NCBI GenBank assembly: GCA_015233565.1 | Contig: JADFXM010000014.1 | Location: 1 to 64,000 of the forward strand | Direction of reading: 5' to 3' | DNA: 64,000 bases | Source: Candidatus Rifleibacteriota bacterium | Lineage (GTDB): Bacteria; Muiribacteriota; Ozemobacteria; Ozemobacterales; Ozemobacteraceae | Shown: positions 1-9,001 of the stretch, in pieces | Layout: every line of letters starts with the position of its first letter | How positions within the stretch are numbered: the first letter of the stretch is position 1 | Translations under genes and position numbers: made by a program | Notes under the pieces: model-generated | Databases searched by the model: none | Seen by the model: only the letters and a program-made list of their open reading frames with translations | What the model was told of the DNA's origin: nothing

Positions 1-123
1 TTGAGATGCTTTCGGGTTGGGGTTACCCCACCTTCTTTGCTGCCAACTCCAAGTGGTTAGAGGTAATCGAAACATCATGAAAGAAATTTACTCCTGCCGT
101 TTTTTGCATGGGTAAGTGAACGG

Positions 124-444
124 TTACAAATTTTGTTCTAGAATAATGCTATTTCCTTCATCAACCAATTCCTTATTTATATTCATTCCAAAAAAAGAAA
201 ACTTGGGAAATTTTTTTCCGAGATAAATTACATTTCCGCCTTTTCCACAACCAACATCCAGGATTTTCATTTCTGAATTTTCATTTCCAGTGGTTTTTAA
301 TTTTCCAAGCTCCATTAACCATTCAACAAATTTTTCTGTACTGCGGTAAGGTCTGAGGATTTGCTTCTCGTGATAATCCTTATTTTTAACATCCATCCAC
401 TCTGTTACCCTTTGTTTCATTTGCTTCTCCTTGATAATTTTCAT
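124..444 (-). pseudogene. Truncated class I SAM-dependent methyltransferase
   Basis: The 106-residue product carries the first half of a Rossmann-fold methyltransferase. It has the SAM-binding motif I (ILDVGCGKGGNVIYLG, about residues 61-76) and an acidic-loop region after it, then ends at a TAA. Complete members run to about 200-250 residues, so the catalytic and substrate half is missing. None of the three frames beyond the stop continues the family convincingly before the window edge. Positions 1-123 hold two short open stretches on opposite strands that I could not identify. The gene is in the same direction as the polysaccharide cluster and is probably a decayed last member of it. It could instead be a natural short protein, but motif I without the rest of the fold argues for a remnant. 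Confidence 0.6.
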
Positions 445-591
445 AAGAGGTTGCCTATGAAATAAAATTTCTCACGCACCTAACCATTCTGTCACGCAAG
501 GCAAATCACCCCGTAGATTTGTTTAGAATGAGCTTTTTCGCGCAAATATTTAAGTTCCCTTTTCCTTAATACCCTCTTTGAATATGATAAA

Positions 592-1860
592 TTATTTTGG
601 TAAATTTTGAAATGACTCTTTTTTACCAGCAATTTTCTCCAGCCTGCTAATAATGCCTGGAAAAACCATGTTGGGATTGAAGAATTTATCGAAGATTTGG
701 CGAGCATTTTCTCCCATTTTTATGCGTGGAGCCTCATCTGATAAAATATCATTTAATTTATCAATCAGGCTTTGAGCATTTCCAGCTTCATACGTTAAGC
801 CCGCTTCGTTTGTTTTTAGAAAAAGTTCTGTTTCGCCGGGAAGATTTGAGACGATTGGCAAACCAGCGCTGAAATATTCCATGTATTTATTAGGAAGAGC
901 CTGGGGAGCACCTTTCACATATGGTGCAATGGCAACTGTAGCCAATCTCATCATGCTTTGAATTTGATCAGAATTAATCCAATTAGTAAAAACTAAACTG
1001 TTTAAGCCCTGGCAATTTTCTTTTAAAAATTGAAAATTTTCGCCATTACCACTTAAAACAAATTGAATGTCACTACGTTTTTTTTCTAGATCTTTTGCTG
1101 CTTTAATAACGGTTAGCAAGTCATAGGTTTTCCCAAACGTTCCAACGAACCATACTATCTTTTTCTCTGGGTTTACGCCCAACTTTCTCAAGTTTTCAGT
1201 CTCTATCTTGCGAGCATTCCCATCGAATTTAGAGTCTGGATAGCTCAAAGGAAATACACCATCCCAATCATTTTTTTTCCTGCCTGCGTAATTCAAACCC
1301 CAGTTCAAATAACCATCTGTGATACCGAAAATTGCCGTGGCCTGCTCAAATGCTTTTTTTGTAAGAAAGAAGAACGGAGACAAAATTGGGAAAAGGAGAT
1401 TTTTTGTCCTTTCCGAAAAAGAATTTAAAAAAATATCTGGCCAAAGATCCCTTACATCAAGGACTACCGGAATATTGTTGGCTTTTCCATATTTTACAGA
1501 AAAATAGCTTAGATCGATCGTTGGAAAAGAGCACAAGATAATATCTGGCTTTGGAAATTTCTTTGATAACCGCCAAAATTTAATTCCAATGGTCCAGTGG
1601 TCAAAAAGTCGCTGAATTGAAACATTCTTTTGGTAACCCCAGGAATGAAGACAAATCAAAGATAGGTTAGGTTGCAGCTTTATCATTTGATCAGAATGAA
1701 AAATCTGTTTTTTCCGAAAGTGATCAAAAGTAGAATTCCACCAAACTACTTCATGCTTGGATTTGGCCAAGTATGTCGAAAGAGCTCCAACTCGGTGTAA
1801 TCTATCTTTTTGATTATTTAGAGGTAGTGGTTCACCAATCGTAACAAGCCAGATTTTCAT
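592..1860 (-). CDS. Glycosyltransferase family 4 (WbuB-like)
   Basis: This 422-residue protein is a GT-B fold retaining glycosyltransferase that should transfer a sugar from a nucleotide donor to a growing surface glycan on the cytoplasmic side. The N-terminal MKIWLVTIGEPLP and the VLDVRDLWPDIF segment (about residue 137) are typical of the WbuB-like branch. The C-terminal half has the donor-binding WFVGTFGKTYDL and EYFSAGLPIVSNLPGE regions. Its start overlaps the stop of the upstream acetyltransferase by four bases (ATGA), indicating translational coupling within the minus-strand polysaccharide operon. Donor and acceptor cannot be told from the sequence. Length is normal for the family. Confidence 0.88.
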   Translation of the reverse strand: MKIWLVTIGEPLPLNNQKDRLHRVGALSTYLAKSKHEVVWWNSTFDHFRKKQIFHSDQMIKLQPNLSLICLHSWGYQKNVSIQRLFDHWTIGIKFWRLSKKFPKPDIILCSFPTIDLSYFSVKYGKANNIPVVLDVRDLWPDIFLNSFSERTKNLLFPILSPFFFLTKKAFEQATAIFGITDGYLNWGLNYAGRKKNDWDGVFPLSYPDSKFDGNARKIETENLRKLGVNPEKKIVWFVGTFGKTYDLLTVIKAAKDLEKKRSDIQFVLSGNGENFQFLKENCQGLNSLVFTNWINSDQIQSMMRLATVAIAPYVKGAPQALPNKYMEYFSAGLPIVSNLPGETELFLKTNEAGLTYEAGNAQSLIDKLNDILSDEAPRIKMGENARQIFDKFFNPNMVFPGIISRLEKIAGKKESFQNLPK

Positions 1861-2381
1861 TTTCCCACCTTTGAATAGATGTTACACCCCAAAAAAGGAC
1901 GTTTTTCCAATAATGATTCAAAAGTAAAACCCATTTCTTCAACCAATTTAATTGAGAAAATGTTTTCTTTCCTTACAATCCACCAATAATTTCTTCCTGA
2001 TTTGGGAAATTCTTTAATAATAGAAAAAAGTGAATATTTGGCCAATCCTCTTCTGCGGAAAGGCTCGTCAGTTGAAACAGGCCCAATTTGAATGTCTTTA
2101 GGATTCATGAAAGGCCATTTAAAACATGATCTGGAAAAAAAGGAATGATGAACTAACTGGTTCTCTTTCCAGATGCATTTTGCACCAAAAAGAGGTTTGG
2201 ATTTAATAACAGAAAAAAAAAAGGGAAAATACCAACGATAAAATTTTTTTCCCAATTCATTTTTGAATATGTCTGAAAAAGTTGGAATCCAAAAGGTTTC
2301 ATAGAAACCAGCCGGAAGTTTTAAATTGATGCTGCCATTTAATGAAGAAGTTTTATATAAACAGTAAATTTGCTCCATCAA
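1857..2381 (-). CDS. GNAT-family N-acetyltransferase
   Basis: The 174-residue product shows the acetyl-CoA pyrophosphate-binding loop of GNAT enzymes (VSTDEPFRRRGLAKYSL, about residues 102-118, matching the R/Q-x-x-G-x-A/G signature). A downstream VEEMGFTFE segment is typical of motif B. It probably acetylates an amino-sugar or another polysaccharide precursor, because it lies between a methyltransferase and a glycosyltransferase of the same operon and overlaps the latter by four bases. Two aminotransferases in the cluster would supply amino groups for such a reaction. The specific substrate is inference; the fold assignment is from the motif. Confidence 0.72.
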   Translation of the reverse strand: MMEQIYCLYKTSSLNGSINLKLPAGFYETFWIPTFSDIFKNELGKKFYRWYFPFFFSVIKSKPLFGAKCIWKENQLVHHSFFSRSCFKWPFMNPKDIQIGPVSTDEPFRRRGLAKYSLFSIIKEFPKSGRNYWWIVRKENIFSIKLVEEMGFTFESLLEKRPFLGCNIYSKVGK

Positions 2382-2385
2382 AAGC

Positions 2386-3087
2386 TCAACTCTTTTTCAG
2401 AACATAGGTCACCTGGCCTACCAAAAATGGAAAAAGTTTATGAATAAGGAAGTAAAGTGATGAAAGATGCTTAGAGAAAAAGCGACCAATCGGAGGGACC
2501 AAAGCACCAGAAAAACTTCTTTCCAATTTAAGGCTTGGATCTGAAAAGAGCGTTTTCAATCTCTTCCTAGAAACTCCTTTATAACTATTATCCCAAGGAT
2601 GAGAATAGCGCCAGTCAGTTAAAACAAGATGTCCTCCAGATTTGCAGACCCTAGTCATTTCTGTGGCGATGGATTTTGCAACTGAGTCGTCAAGCATCTG
2701 TAGAAATATTGTGGATTCATATACAATATCAAAAAAATCTGAATCATAAATGGTCTTTGAGGCATCACCTAATTCAATGTGGCATTTTGGCAATCTTTTT
2801 TGCGCAATTTGTATTCTCTCAGGCAAAATATCGATTCCATGAAGATTTTCTAGTGGAAACCCCAGTGATAAAAAGTTTAAAAGACTTTCGCCGGTTCCGC
2901 AGCCAACGTCCAAAACTTTCGCTATTTGGGGGTTTGTGGGAAAAGAACTCATCGCCTGAAAAAAACTCATCTCCCCGGCAAAGCGCTGAAAAAACACCTC
3001 GGGATTCAAAGGATTGTTTCTGGAAGATCCTTTCTTTTCATAATAATCCTTGTATATGTTGTCCATGTCTTGAGATAAAGAATTCAT
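2386..3087 (-). CDS. Class I SAM-dependent methyltransferase
   Basis: This 233-residue protein has a full methyltransferase core. Motif I is VLDVGCGTGESLLNF (about residues 57-71), the acidic end of strand 2 is LHGIDILPER, motif II is the ELGDASK/FFDIVYEST region, and a post-II MTRVCKSGGHLVLTDW segment follows. It belongs to the Methyltransf_11/25 type acting on small molecules or sugars. It is separated by only a few bases from the aminotransferase upstream and the acetyltransferase downstream, so it is almost certainly co-transcribed. A role in methylating a surface sugar is inferred from context. Confidence 0.82.
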   Translation of the reverse strand: MNSLSQDMDNIYKDYYEKKGSSRNNPLNPEVFFQRFAGEMSFFQAMSSFPTNPQIAKVLDVGCGTGESLLNFLSLGFPLENLHGIDILPERIQIAQKRLPKCHIELGDASKTIYDSDFFDIVYESTIFLQMLDDSVAKSIATEMTRVCKSGGHLVLTDWRYSHPWDNSYKGVSRKRLKTLFSDPSLKLERSFSGALVPPIGRFFSKHLSSLYFLIHKLFPFLVGQVTYVLKKS

Positions 3088-3090
3088 AAC

Positions 3091-4251
3091 TTAGAAATCC
3101 AGTTCTTCCAATTTTTTAGATGCTTTTTCCAGCACTTCCGTTGTTTTTGCATAGCAAAATCGCAGAATATTATCACCCTCAGTGCCGTGGTAGAAGGCAT
3201 CCCCTGGGACAGCAGCAACACCGGTTTTTTCAAGAAGAAACATGGCTTTTGCCTTGCTGGTTTTTCCTGGTAATTTTGAAGCGTCAACTAAAACATAATA
3301 TGAACCGGCAGGAACCCATGGTGGCATTCCGGCCTTTCTCAGAGAGTTACAGATCATATCTCTCTTTTTTTTGTATTCAAGTGCTAGGTTATCGTAAAAA
3401 GATTTTGGTAATTCGTCGATTCCCTTGGCAACGCCGTATTGAAGCGGGGCTGGCGCGCAAACATAAACCAGGTCATTCAGATATCCGATCATTTCAGCCC
3501 ATTTCGCACGACAAGCGGCAAAACCGATTCGCCATCCGGTAATACTGTAGGTTTTGGAATAACCTCCAATTGTAACTACACGATCAGCGATTTCTTTTAT
3601 TGACCCTGGGCTGATATGTTTTGCTCCATCATAAAGAATGTATTCGTAAATTTCGTCAGTAAAAATAAAAAAGTCATGTTTGATGGCCAGTTCAGCTATT
3701 TTCAAGAGCTCCTCTCTCGAAAATATTTTTCCGCAGGGATTTGATGGAGTACAAATCATTATTCCCTTTGTTCTGGATGTGATGGCCTTCTCAAGTTCTT
3801 TTACAGAGAATGACCAATCCGGTGGTCGAAGAGTTACGAAAGCTGGAATGGCTTCGCAAGCTTCAAGTGTATTGAGATGGTAACCGTAGTAAGGCTCAAA
3901 AAGAAGAACTTCATCGCCAGGGTCGAGCAAGGCGAAACAAGCACAATAAAACGCCCCCGTGGAGCCAGCGGAAACGACTATTTCCGTTTCCGGGTCAACG
4001 CTGATTGAATTATCCCGCAACAACTTTTTTGCAATTGCTTCCCTAATAATTTGAAGGCCATCGTGACGGGTATAGGTGTTAATTCCTTGCTTCATGGCAT
4101 AGTTCACATTATCAAGAATAATTTGCGGAGTACCAGTATCGCAAACACCTTGAGCAAGGTTAATTCCACCGACCTTTTCGCACTCCACGGTCATCGTGCG
4201 AATTTCGGCTTTTTCAATGAATTTTGAGCGCTTACTTAAACTTGTTGTCAC
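3091..4251 (-). CDS. PLP-dependent class I/II aminotransferase
   Basis: The 386-residue protein is a fold-type I aminotransferase of the aspartate/kynurenine aminotransferase group. Visible features are the substrate-binding NLAQGVCDTGTP-like N-terminal region, the CTPSNPCGKIF motif around residue 165, the DEIYEYILYD cofactor-aspartate segment, and the PLP lysine in GGYSKTYSITGWRIGF (about residues 228-243). Family members transfer amino groups between amino acids and 2-oxo acids. Here it sits inside a polysaccharide cluster, two bases from a DegT-type aminotransferase, so it may make an unusual amino-acid or amino-sugar substituent. It could also be a general transaminase that happens to be embedded here. 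Confidence 0.88.
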   Translation of the reverse strand: MTTSLSKRSKFIEKAEIRTMTVECEKVGGINLAQGVCDTGTPQIILDNVNYAMKQGINTYTRHDGLQIIREAIAKKLLRDNSISVDPETEIVVSAGSTGAFYCACFALLDPGDEVLLFEPYYGYHLNTLEACEAIPAFVTLRPPDWSFSVKELEKAITSRTKGIMICTPSNPCGKIFSREELLKIAELAIKHDFFIFTDEIYEYILYDGAKHISPGSIKEIADRVVTIGGYSKTYSITGWRIGFAACRAKWAEMIGYLNDLVYVCAPAPLQYGVAKGIDELPKSFYDNLALEYKKKRDMICNSLRKAGMPPWVPAGSYYVLVDASKLPGKTSKAKAMFLLEKTGVAAVPGDAFYHGTEGDNILRFCYAKTTEVLEKASKKLEELDF

Positions 4252-4253
4252 TG

Positions 4254-5360
4254 TTATTTCCTGAAGAATTTTCTGATTGTCTCAATTACGTATTCAACTT
4301 CGCTATCTTCTAATTCAACATTCATTGGAAGAGAAATCGATTCAGCAGAAATGGCTTCTGTTTCAGGATAATTGAAATTGGTGAAGCCCAGCCCTTCATG
4401 ACGGTAATATGGTTTTACCCAATGAATAAGGGTTTCCACTCCATTATCTTTTAAAAATTTGTTCAACTCATCACGTTTTTTTGTACGAATGACATAGTTC
4501 TGATATACATCGTAAAATCTTTTGTCTTCAAAGTGGGGAATAGCAACTTGCTCAAGATTTCCCAGACCCTTCTTGTACATTTCTGCTATTGATCTTCTTC
4601 TATTTATCCAACTGGGGAGCTTCCTAAGTTTGATATCCAAAAAAGCAGCCTGCATATTGTCAAGTAGGCAAGTGTAACCATGATAATGGTATTCGCCGGT
4701 TTCACGATCTTCACCATTGAATCTTAAGAGAGAAGCCATTCTGGCAACTTCCGGGTTGTCAGTTGTAATGGCCCCGGCATCTCCATAAGCACCTAAAATT
4801 TTGAAAGGATAAAAGCTCCAGCAACCAGTCAGGCCAAAAGAACCAGCTTTTTTTTGATTGAAAGCGCCACCGAGTGACTGACAGGCATCTTCCACGACAA
4901 TCAGATTATGTTTGTTAGCAATATTCATTACAGCTTCCATATTGGCAAGTCGTCCGTTCAAATGAACCGGGATTATTGCTTTGGTCCGGGGTGTAATTGC
5001 CGCTTCGATTTTGTCGACATCAATATTGAAATCTTTTGCAACATCTACCAGGACTACTTTGGCACCAGCGTGAATAGCCGCAGAAGCTGTCGCTACAAAT
5101 GTGTGGGCAGGAACAATAACTTCGTCACCTTCCTTAATTCCAGCTGCAAGCAAAGAAAGGGCTAGGGCATGATAACCACTGTTCAGACCAATCGCGTATT
5201 TGGTTCCAACAAAATCAGCCAAGTTTTGTTCAAAATTTTTCAGATGACTTCTATAAATTAATTCGCCTTTATCCATTATCTCAAAATAAGCAGCGTCAAT
5301 TTCTTCTTTTATCATCCGATAATTTTTTCCCGGGTCAACAAACCTAATTTTATATCCCAT
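4254..5360 (-). CDS. DegT/DnrJ/EryC1/StrS sugar aminotransferase
   Basis: This 368-residue enzyme belongs to the PLP-dependent sugar aminotransferase family that converts keto-sugar nucleotides to amino sugars. The PLP lysine lies in the diagnostic SFYPFKILGAYGDAGAI block (about residue 185). The EGDEVIVPAHTFVATASA segment and the VVEDACQSLGG cofactor-aspartate segment are also in place. The start ATG is preceded by an AGGTAG-like site. It is the operon member most directly tied to nucleotide-sugar chemistry. The transketolase pair just upstream could provide a two-carbon-extended or branched keto sugar as its substrate, but that link is inference. Confidence 0.9.
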   Translation of the reverse strand: MGYKIRFVDPGKNYRMIKEEIDAAYFEIMDKGELIYRSHLKNFEQNLADFVGTKYAIGLNSGYHALALSLLAAGIKEGDEVIVPAHTFVATASAAIHAGAKVVLVDVAKDFNIDVDKIEAAITPRTKAIIPVHLNGRLANMEAVMNIANKHNLIVVEDACQSLGGAFNQKKAGSFGLTGCWSFYPFKILGAYGDAGAITTDNPEVARMASLLRFNGEDRETGEYHYHGYTCLLDNMQAAFLDIKLRKLPSWINRRRSIAEMYKKGLGNLEQVAIPHFEDKRFYDVYQNYVIRTKKRDELNKFLKDNGVETLIHWVKPYYRHEGLGFTNFNYPETEAISAESISLPMNVELEDSEVEYVIETIRKFFRK

Positions 5361-5393
5361 TTTCTACCTCAATAAAATTATTCAATTCAGATC

Positions 5394-6341
5394 CTAGGTC
5401 AAAGAGGATAAATAATTGCAAATCGTTTCAGCAATTTTTTCTGGCGATAAACCGTAACAATTGTGGAGATAACTCTGATCTCCTACTATCTCGGTGAAAG
5501 TATCCGGAAGCCCAATTCTCTTAAAATTAATTTTACCCTGAAATTCAGCCAGAATCTCGCTAATTATGCCGCCTAAGCCACCACAAACAGAATGATCTTC
5601 AAGAGAAAAAACAGCCTTAACTTTACTGGCTGAATTCAAGAAAAATTCAGAGTCAAAAGGTTTAAGGGTATGAGCACTGAGAACACAAGCAGAAAGGCCT
5701 TTTCTTTCAAGAATCTCTGCGGCCAATATAGCATTTTTCAACATTCCACCGGCAGTAGCGATTAAAACATCTTTTCCTTGGCGAACTTCGACAGGCTTTC
5801 CTAAACAAAAAGAGTCACTTTCCTGGTGAAATCTTTTTTCGCCGTCTCTACCAATTCTTAGATAGCAAGGGCCTTGGTTAATTATTGCTTGAGTAGCCCA
5901 GGAAGCTTCGCAAGGGTCGTTTGGAGTCATTACAGTCATATTGGGTAAAGAACGCATGATTGCAAGATCCTGAGTTGCGTGGTGTGTGGCACCAACTGCA
6001 CCATAGGAAACCCCGCCCCCAACGCAGACAATTTTTACATTCAAGTTGTGATAACACACATCGTTTCTTATCTGTTCCAGGCACCGTAAAGTTGAAAAAT
6101 TACCAATGGAATAGGTAAAAACGACTTTCCCCATCAGTGCCATTCCCGCTGCTAAACCTGTCATATTCTGCTCGGCAACGCCGGCGTTAAGAAACCTAGA
6201 GGGAAATCTTTTTCTGAAGGAGTTTACCACACCAAACCCCAAATCGCCAACAATCAGACAAATGCGATCGTCCTGCGCAGCTAACTCCTCTAATTTTGCA
6301 AAAAAAGCGCTTCTCAAATCTTTTTCCCCAATTCTAAACAA
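5394..6341 (-). CDS. Transketolase, C-terminal (pyrimidine-binding) subunit
   Basis: The 315-residue product corresponds to the middle and C-terminal domains of transketolase. The conserved FLNAGVAEQNMTGLAAGMAL block (around residue 52) carries the TPP-activating glutamate, followed by the FSTLRCLEQIRNDV segment and a C-terminal transketolase_C domain. It overlaps the upstream N-terminal subunit gene by 28 bases, so the two are translated together and form one enzyme. Two-subunit transketolases of this kind occur in polysaccharide and natural-product clusters as well as in central metabolism. Its position between sugar-modifying genes favours a dedicated biosynthetic role. Confidence 0.9.
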   Translation of the reverse strand: MFRIGEKDLRSAFFAKLEELAAQDDRICLIVGDLGFGVVNSFRKRFPSRFLNAGVAEQNMTGLAAGMALMGKVVFTYSIGNFSTLRCLEQIRNDVCYHNLNVKIVCVGGGVSYGAVGATHHATQDLAIMRSLPNMTVMTPNDPCEASWATQAIINQGPCYLRIGRDGEKRFHQESDSFCLGKPVEVRQGKDVLIATAGGMLKNAILAAEILERKGLSACVLSAHTLKPFDSEFFLNSASKVKAVFSLEDHSVCGGLGGIISEILAEFQGKINFKRIGLPDTFTEIVGDQSYLHNCYGLSPEKIAETICNYLSSLT

Positions 6342-7150
6342 GCGTCTTCGAATTCTTTTCCCTGAGGCGTTCTATAGTGCCATAAAAGGTCATTCTCCAT
6401 AAAACTCACCCCTTTTCCCTTGATTGTATGAGCAATCAGGCAACTTGGTTTTCCAATTTCAAAGGGAAGTTCCTCAAGTGTTTTTAATATCGCCGGAAAA
6501 CTGTGGCCATCAATTTCCTTTACATTCCAACCGAAGTCTTCCCATTTTGATTTGAAGGGCTCAAGAGATAAAACCTCGTCAGTTCTTCCAAGAGCTTGAA
6601 TTTTATTATAATCTATTATTACCGTTAAGTTGTCAAGCCTGTGATGGCCTGCGAATAAAGCTGCTTCCCAATTGGAACCTTCGTCACATTCACCATCACT
6701 GAGAATTCCAAAAACCCTAACCTTGCTATTATCAAGTTTGCAAGAATAAGCCATTCCTGCGGCAATAGGCAGACCATGCCCAAGTGAGCCTGTAGAAGCC
6801 TCAACCCCTGGAATTTTGTGGGAAACGTGGCCCGAAAGTTGTGATCCATTTTGATAATAAGTCTTCAACCAATCAACCGGAAAAAAACCGAATTCCGCTA
6901 AAACAGCGTAAACAGCTGCTGAAGCATGCCCTTTGCTGATAATCAGCCTATCTCTTGTGGGATCCTCGGGAATTTTGGGGTCAACTTTTAGTATTGAAGC
7001 ATAAAGTGAAATTAAAATCTCAATTACAGATAAAGAAGAACCAATGTGAGAGCACCTTCCAATGTTGGCCATTTCAACGCAATGTAACCGGGTTCTGCGT
7101 GCAATATTTTCCAGTTCTCTTAAATCAGGTTTTGGACGACTGATTATCAT
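6314..7150 (-). CDS. Transketolase, N-terminal (diphosphate-binding) subunit
   Basis: This 278-residue protein is the TPP diphosphate-binding half of a split transketolase. It shows the DRLIISKGHASAAVYAVL histidine region (about residues 68-85), STGSLGHGLPIAAGMAY, and the Mg-TPP motif LSDGECDEGSNWEAA with the downstream IIDYNKIQALG asparagine. The partner gene immediately downstream supplies the pyrimidine-binding domain. Together they should transfer a C2 ketol unit from a ketose phosphate donor to an aldehyde acceptor. The gene lies 15 bases downstream of a TylF-like methyltransferase gene in the same operon. Confidence 0.91.
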   Translation of the reverse strand: MIISRPKPDLRELENIARRTRLHCVEMANIGRCSHIGSSLSVIEILISLYASILKVDPKIPEDPTRDRLIISKGHASAAVYAVLAEFGFFPVDWLKTYYQNGSQLSGHVSHKIPGVEASTGSLGHGLPIAAGMAYSCKLDNSKVRVFGILSDGECDEGSNWEAALFAGHHRLDNLTVIIDYNKIQALGRTDEVLSLEPFKSKWEDFGWNVKEIDGHSFPAILKTLEELPFEIGKPSCLIAHTIKGKGVSFMENDLLWHYRTPQGKEFEDACLELGKKI

Positions 7151-7165
7151 TTGAAATTTTTCTGC

Positions 7166-7897
7166 CTAAATTATTGCGTATGCAATATAAGGATCCCATT
7201 CAAAGCGCCTTAACTCCAAATTTCGAATTCCAACTGTTTCCAGGGCTGCAAGTGTTTCCCCTGGCCACATCGGATTATCTAATTCGTCGAAAGCGATAAT
7301 CCCACCTTTGGGAACTCTAGGTAAAAAGTTTTTTATGGCCACGGAAGTGGGCTCGAAAAGGTCTAGATCAAGGAAAAGCAAACTGATTATTAAGTGAGGA
7401 TTATCCTGAAGGAATTTGGGAATAGTTTCCTCAACATCACCCCGAACGAGGTGAACCTTGTCAAGGTGACCTAAGAAACGATCTTTGTCATATTCTTTGA
7501 TAAGATTGTTCAATTCTTCAAAAGAGTCCGCTTTTAGCCCCCCGACCAACGGTTCAGCAACAGTGTTGGAATCTTTCTCATGAACTGTCGGAAAGCCTTC
7601 AAAAGTGTCAAATCCATAGATTCGGCGAGTTAGATTTTCCGGTTCAAGCATTGTGCTAAGCTTAGCAAAAGCCATCAAACCAAATCCCCGGTTTACACCG
7701 CATTCAACAACAGAACCTTTAACTGGGAGAGCAAGTTTGAAAAGCTCGTATAACGCCAAAAATCTTTTTAAATGTTGTCTTCTTACGTATTTCGGGAAAT
7801 TTTCAAGCTTAATTTCGACAGTGTCTTTACAGTTATCAAAAATTTTTTCGATATTCCTTCCAGCTTCAATTTCTTGTGGGGATCGAAACTTTTTCAT
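7166..7897 (-). CDS. TylF/MycF-family (macrocin-type) O-methyltransferase
   Basis: The 243-residue protein matches the TylF family of metal-dependent SAM O-methyltransferases that act on deoxysugar hydroxyls. Motifs visible are GSVVECGVNRGFGLMAFAKL (about residues 60-79, SAM binding), IYGFDTFEGFP (residues about 108-118), and the FLDLDLFEPT / FDELDNPMWPGE metal-binding and catalytic stretches. It overlaps the sugar-transferase gene by four bases (ATGA), so it is the second gene of the operon. It is likely to methylate a sugar of the surface polysaccharide, although TylF homologues with unknown substrates are common in such clusters. Confidence 0.86.
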   Translation of the reverse strand: MKKFRSPQEIEAGRNIEKIFDNCKDTVEIKLENFPKYVRRQHLKRFLALYELFKLALPVKGSVVECGVNRGFGLMAFAKLSTMLEPENLTRRIYGFDTFEGFPTVHEKDSNTVAEPLVGGLKADSFEELNNLIKEYDKDRFLGHLDKVHLVRGDVEETIPKFLQDNPHLIISLLFLDLDLFEPTSVAIKNFLPRVPKGGIIAFDELDNPMWPGETLAALETVGIRNLELRRFEWDPYIAYAII

Positions 7898-8517
7898 GAT
7901 ATCGAAGGCTCTCCATTTATTAAATTTGGGAAAATCAGTTTTCCGATTGTGAATAAAACAATCTTAAAATCAACCAAAACAGAACTATTTTGAACATATT
8001 TTAAACTTAAGCGAACTTTTTCGGGATGAATATTTTCCATATAAAATTTATCCGGATCATCAGAATTTCGCAAAAGCTCCCCTTCATTGCTAAACTTTAA
8101 AGAAGCTAAATCTGTAATCCCCGGGTTAACAGAGAGAAGTTTTTTTTCTTCTTCAGTATACAACTTAACAGCCCATTCCACTTGGGGTCTTGGCCCTACA
8201 AAGCTCATTTCGCCCAGAAGAACATTTATCAATTGGGGAAGTTCATCCAATTTATATTTTCGAAGAACCTTCCCAATTTTTGTAATTCTCAAATCCTCTT
8301 CACTTGTAGAGGAAGGGCCTTTTTTCTCCGCATCAATTACCATGGTTCGAAATTTAAAAATCCTGAACAGTGTTCCACCTTTTCCAACTCTTACTCCTCG
8401 ATAGAAAACCGGTCCTTTGTCGAACTGTTTTATGCGGCAAGCCACAAACATCAATACGGGCGAGAGGAAAAAAAGCCCTAAAAAGGAAAAAAACAAATCA
8501 AAAATCCTCTTAGACAA
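7894..8517 (-). CDS. Initiating sugar transferase (undecaprenyl-phosphate, PglC/WcaJ type)
   Basis: The 207-residue protein is a monotopic phosphoglycosyl transferase of the bacterial sugar transferase family, which loads the first sugar phosphate onto undecaprenyl phosphate at the inner membrane. It starts with SKRIFDLFFSFLGLFFLSPV, the re-entrant membrane helix, followed by VFYRGVRVGKGG, FKFRTMV, the KLDELPQLINVLLGEMSFVGPRPQ active-site region (split here for brevity) and a C-terminal GITDLASLKF segment. I chose the TTG at 8517 because the family begins exactly there and an AAGGGG site lies about six bases upstream. The longer open frame back to 8811 runs through an inserted repeat element and has no family resemblance. 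As first gene it probably defines the operon promoter region. Confidence 0.88.
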   Translation of the reverse strand: MSKRIFDLFFSFLGLFFLSPVLMFVACRIKQFDKGPVFYRGVRVGKGGTLFRIFKFRTMVIDAEKKGPSSTSEEDLRITKIGKVLRKYKLDELPQLINVLLGEMSFVGPRPQVEWAVKLYTEEEKKLLSVNPGITDLASLKFSNEGELLRNSDDPDKFYMENIHPEKVRLSLKYVQNSSVLVDFKIVLFTIGKLIFPNLINGEPSIS

Positions 8518-8773
8518 TTTTTGCCCCTTTTTTAAAGTGTGGCAATTATAAATAAAAAAAATACAAAAATCAAATGAATTAAAAATTTGCCCTGTAACGA
8601 GCGCATTTAAACTGTTTGAATGACAATTAGTAGCAAAAAATTCTTCCCCTTGGGGCAGTAAGGTATGTAAAAAGCCTGCGATTCTACAGGGAGAGTGAGT
8701 CGGAAAGTCGAAAAAAATTATCAATGCAAGGATATCGCAATTGCAATCCTCTTGAAAATTTGTCCCAGCCTTT

Positions 8774-8958
8774 TGAGCGTGAGCACGATATTTTATGGAA
8801 GTTTTGGTCAAAATAAATTAGGGCGAAAAGCACTAAAAACAAAAGCTAGCGACTAAAGGAAAAGCCTTTCAACAGAAGGTGATGTGGATTTTGCCTACTC
8901 CCTTGAGGAATTTGATCAGATTCGTGATTTTTCCCATGAAATAATTTGACTCCACTCA
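8774..8958 (+). mobile_element. Miniature inverted-repeat element, family 1, copy A (185 bp)
   Basis: This 185-bp block recurs with about 85-90% identity by eye at 61146-61329 and, inverted, at 62706-62888. Both termini begin TGAG and share an imperfect inverted repeat of about 27 bp (left TGAGCGTGAGCACGATATTT, right read inward TGAGTGGAGTCAAATTATTT). Flanks CCTTT and CATTT could be a mutated 5-bp target duplication. It has no coding capacity. It lies between the sugar-transferase operon and a broken mntA gene and forms most of the false N-terminal extension of the sugar transferase frame. Confidence 0.85.
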
Positions 8959-9001
8959 CATTTCATTCGGGTTTTCGAGTCAAAATAGTCGAGCATCCCT
9001 A

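Noticed and set aside
6..80. Plus-strand peptide ending ANSKWLEVIETS at the window edge
   Set aside because: It could be the end of a gene, but it is too short to identify and a different minus-strand reading is equally plausible.
8518..8811. N-terminal extension giving a 305-residue sugar transferase
   Set aside because: The extra residues have no similarity to the family and part of them is encoded by the family 1 element; the family start and an RBS are at TTG 8517.
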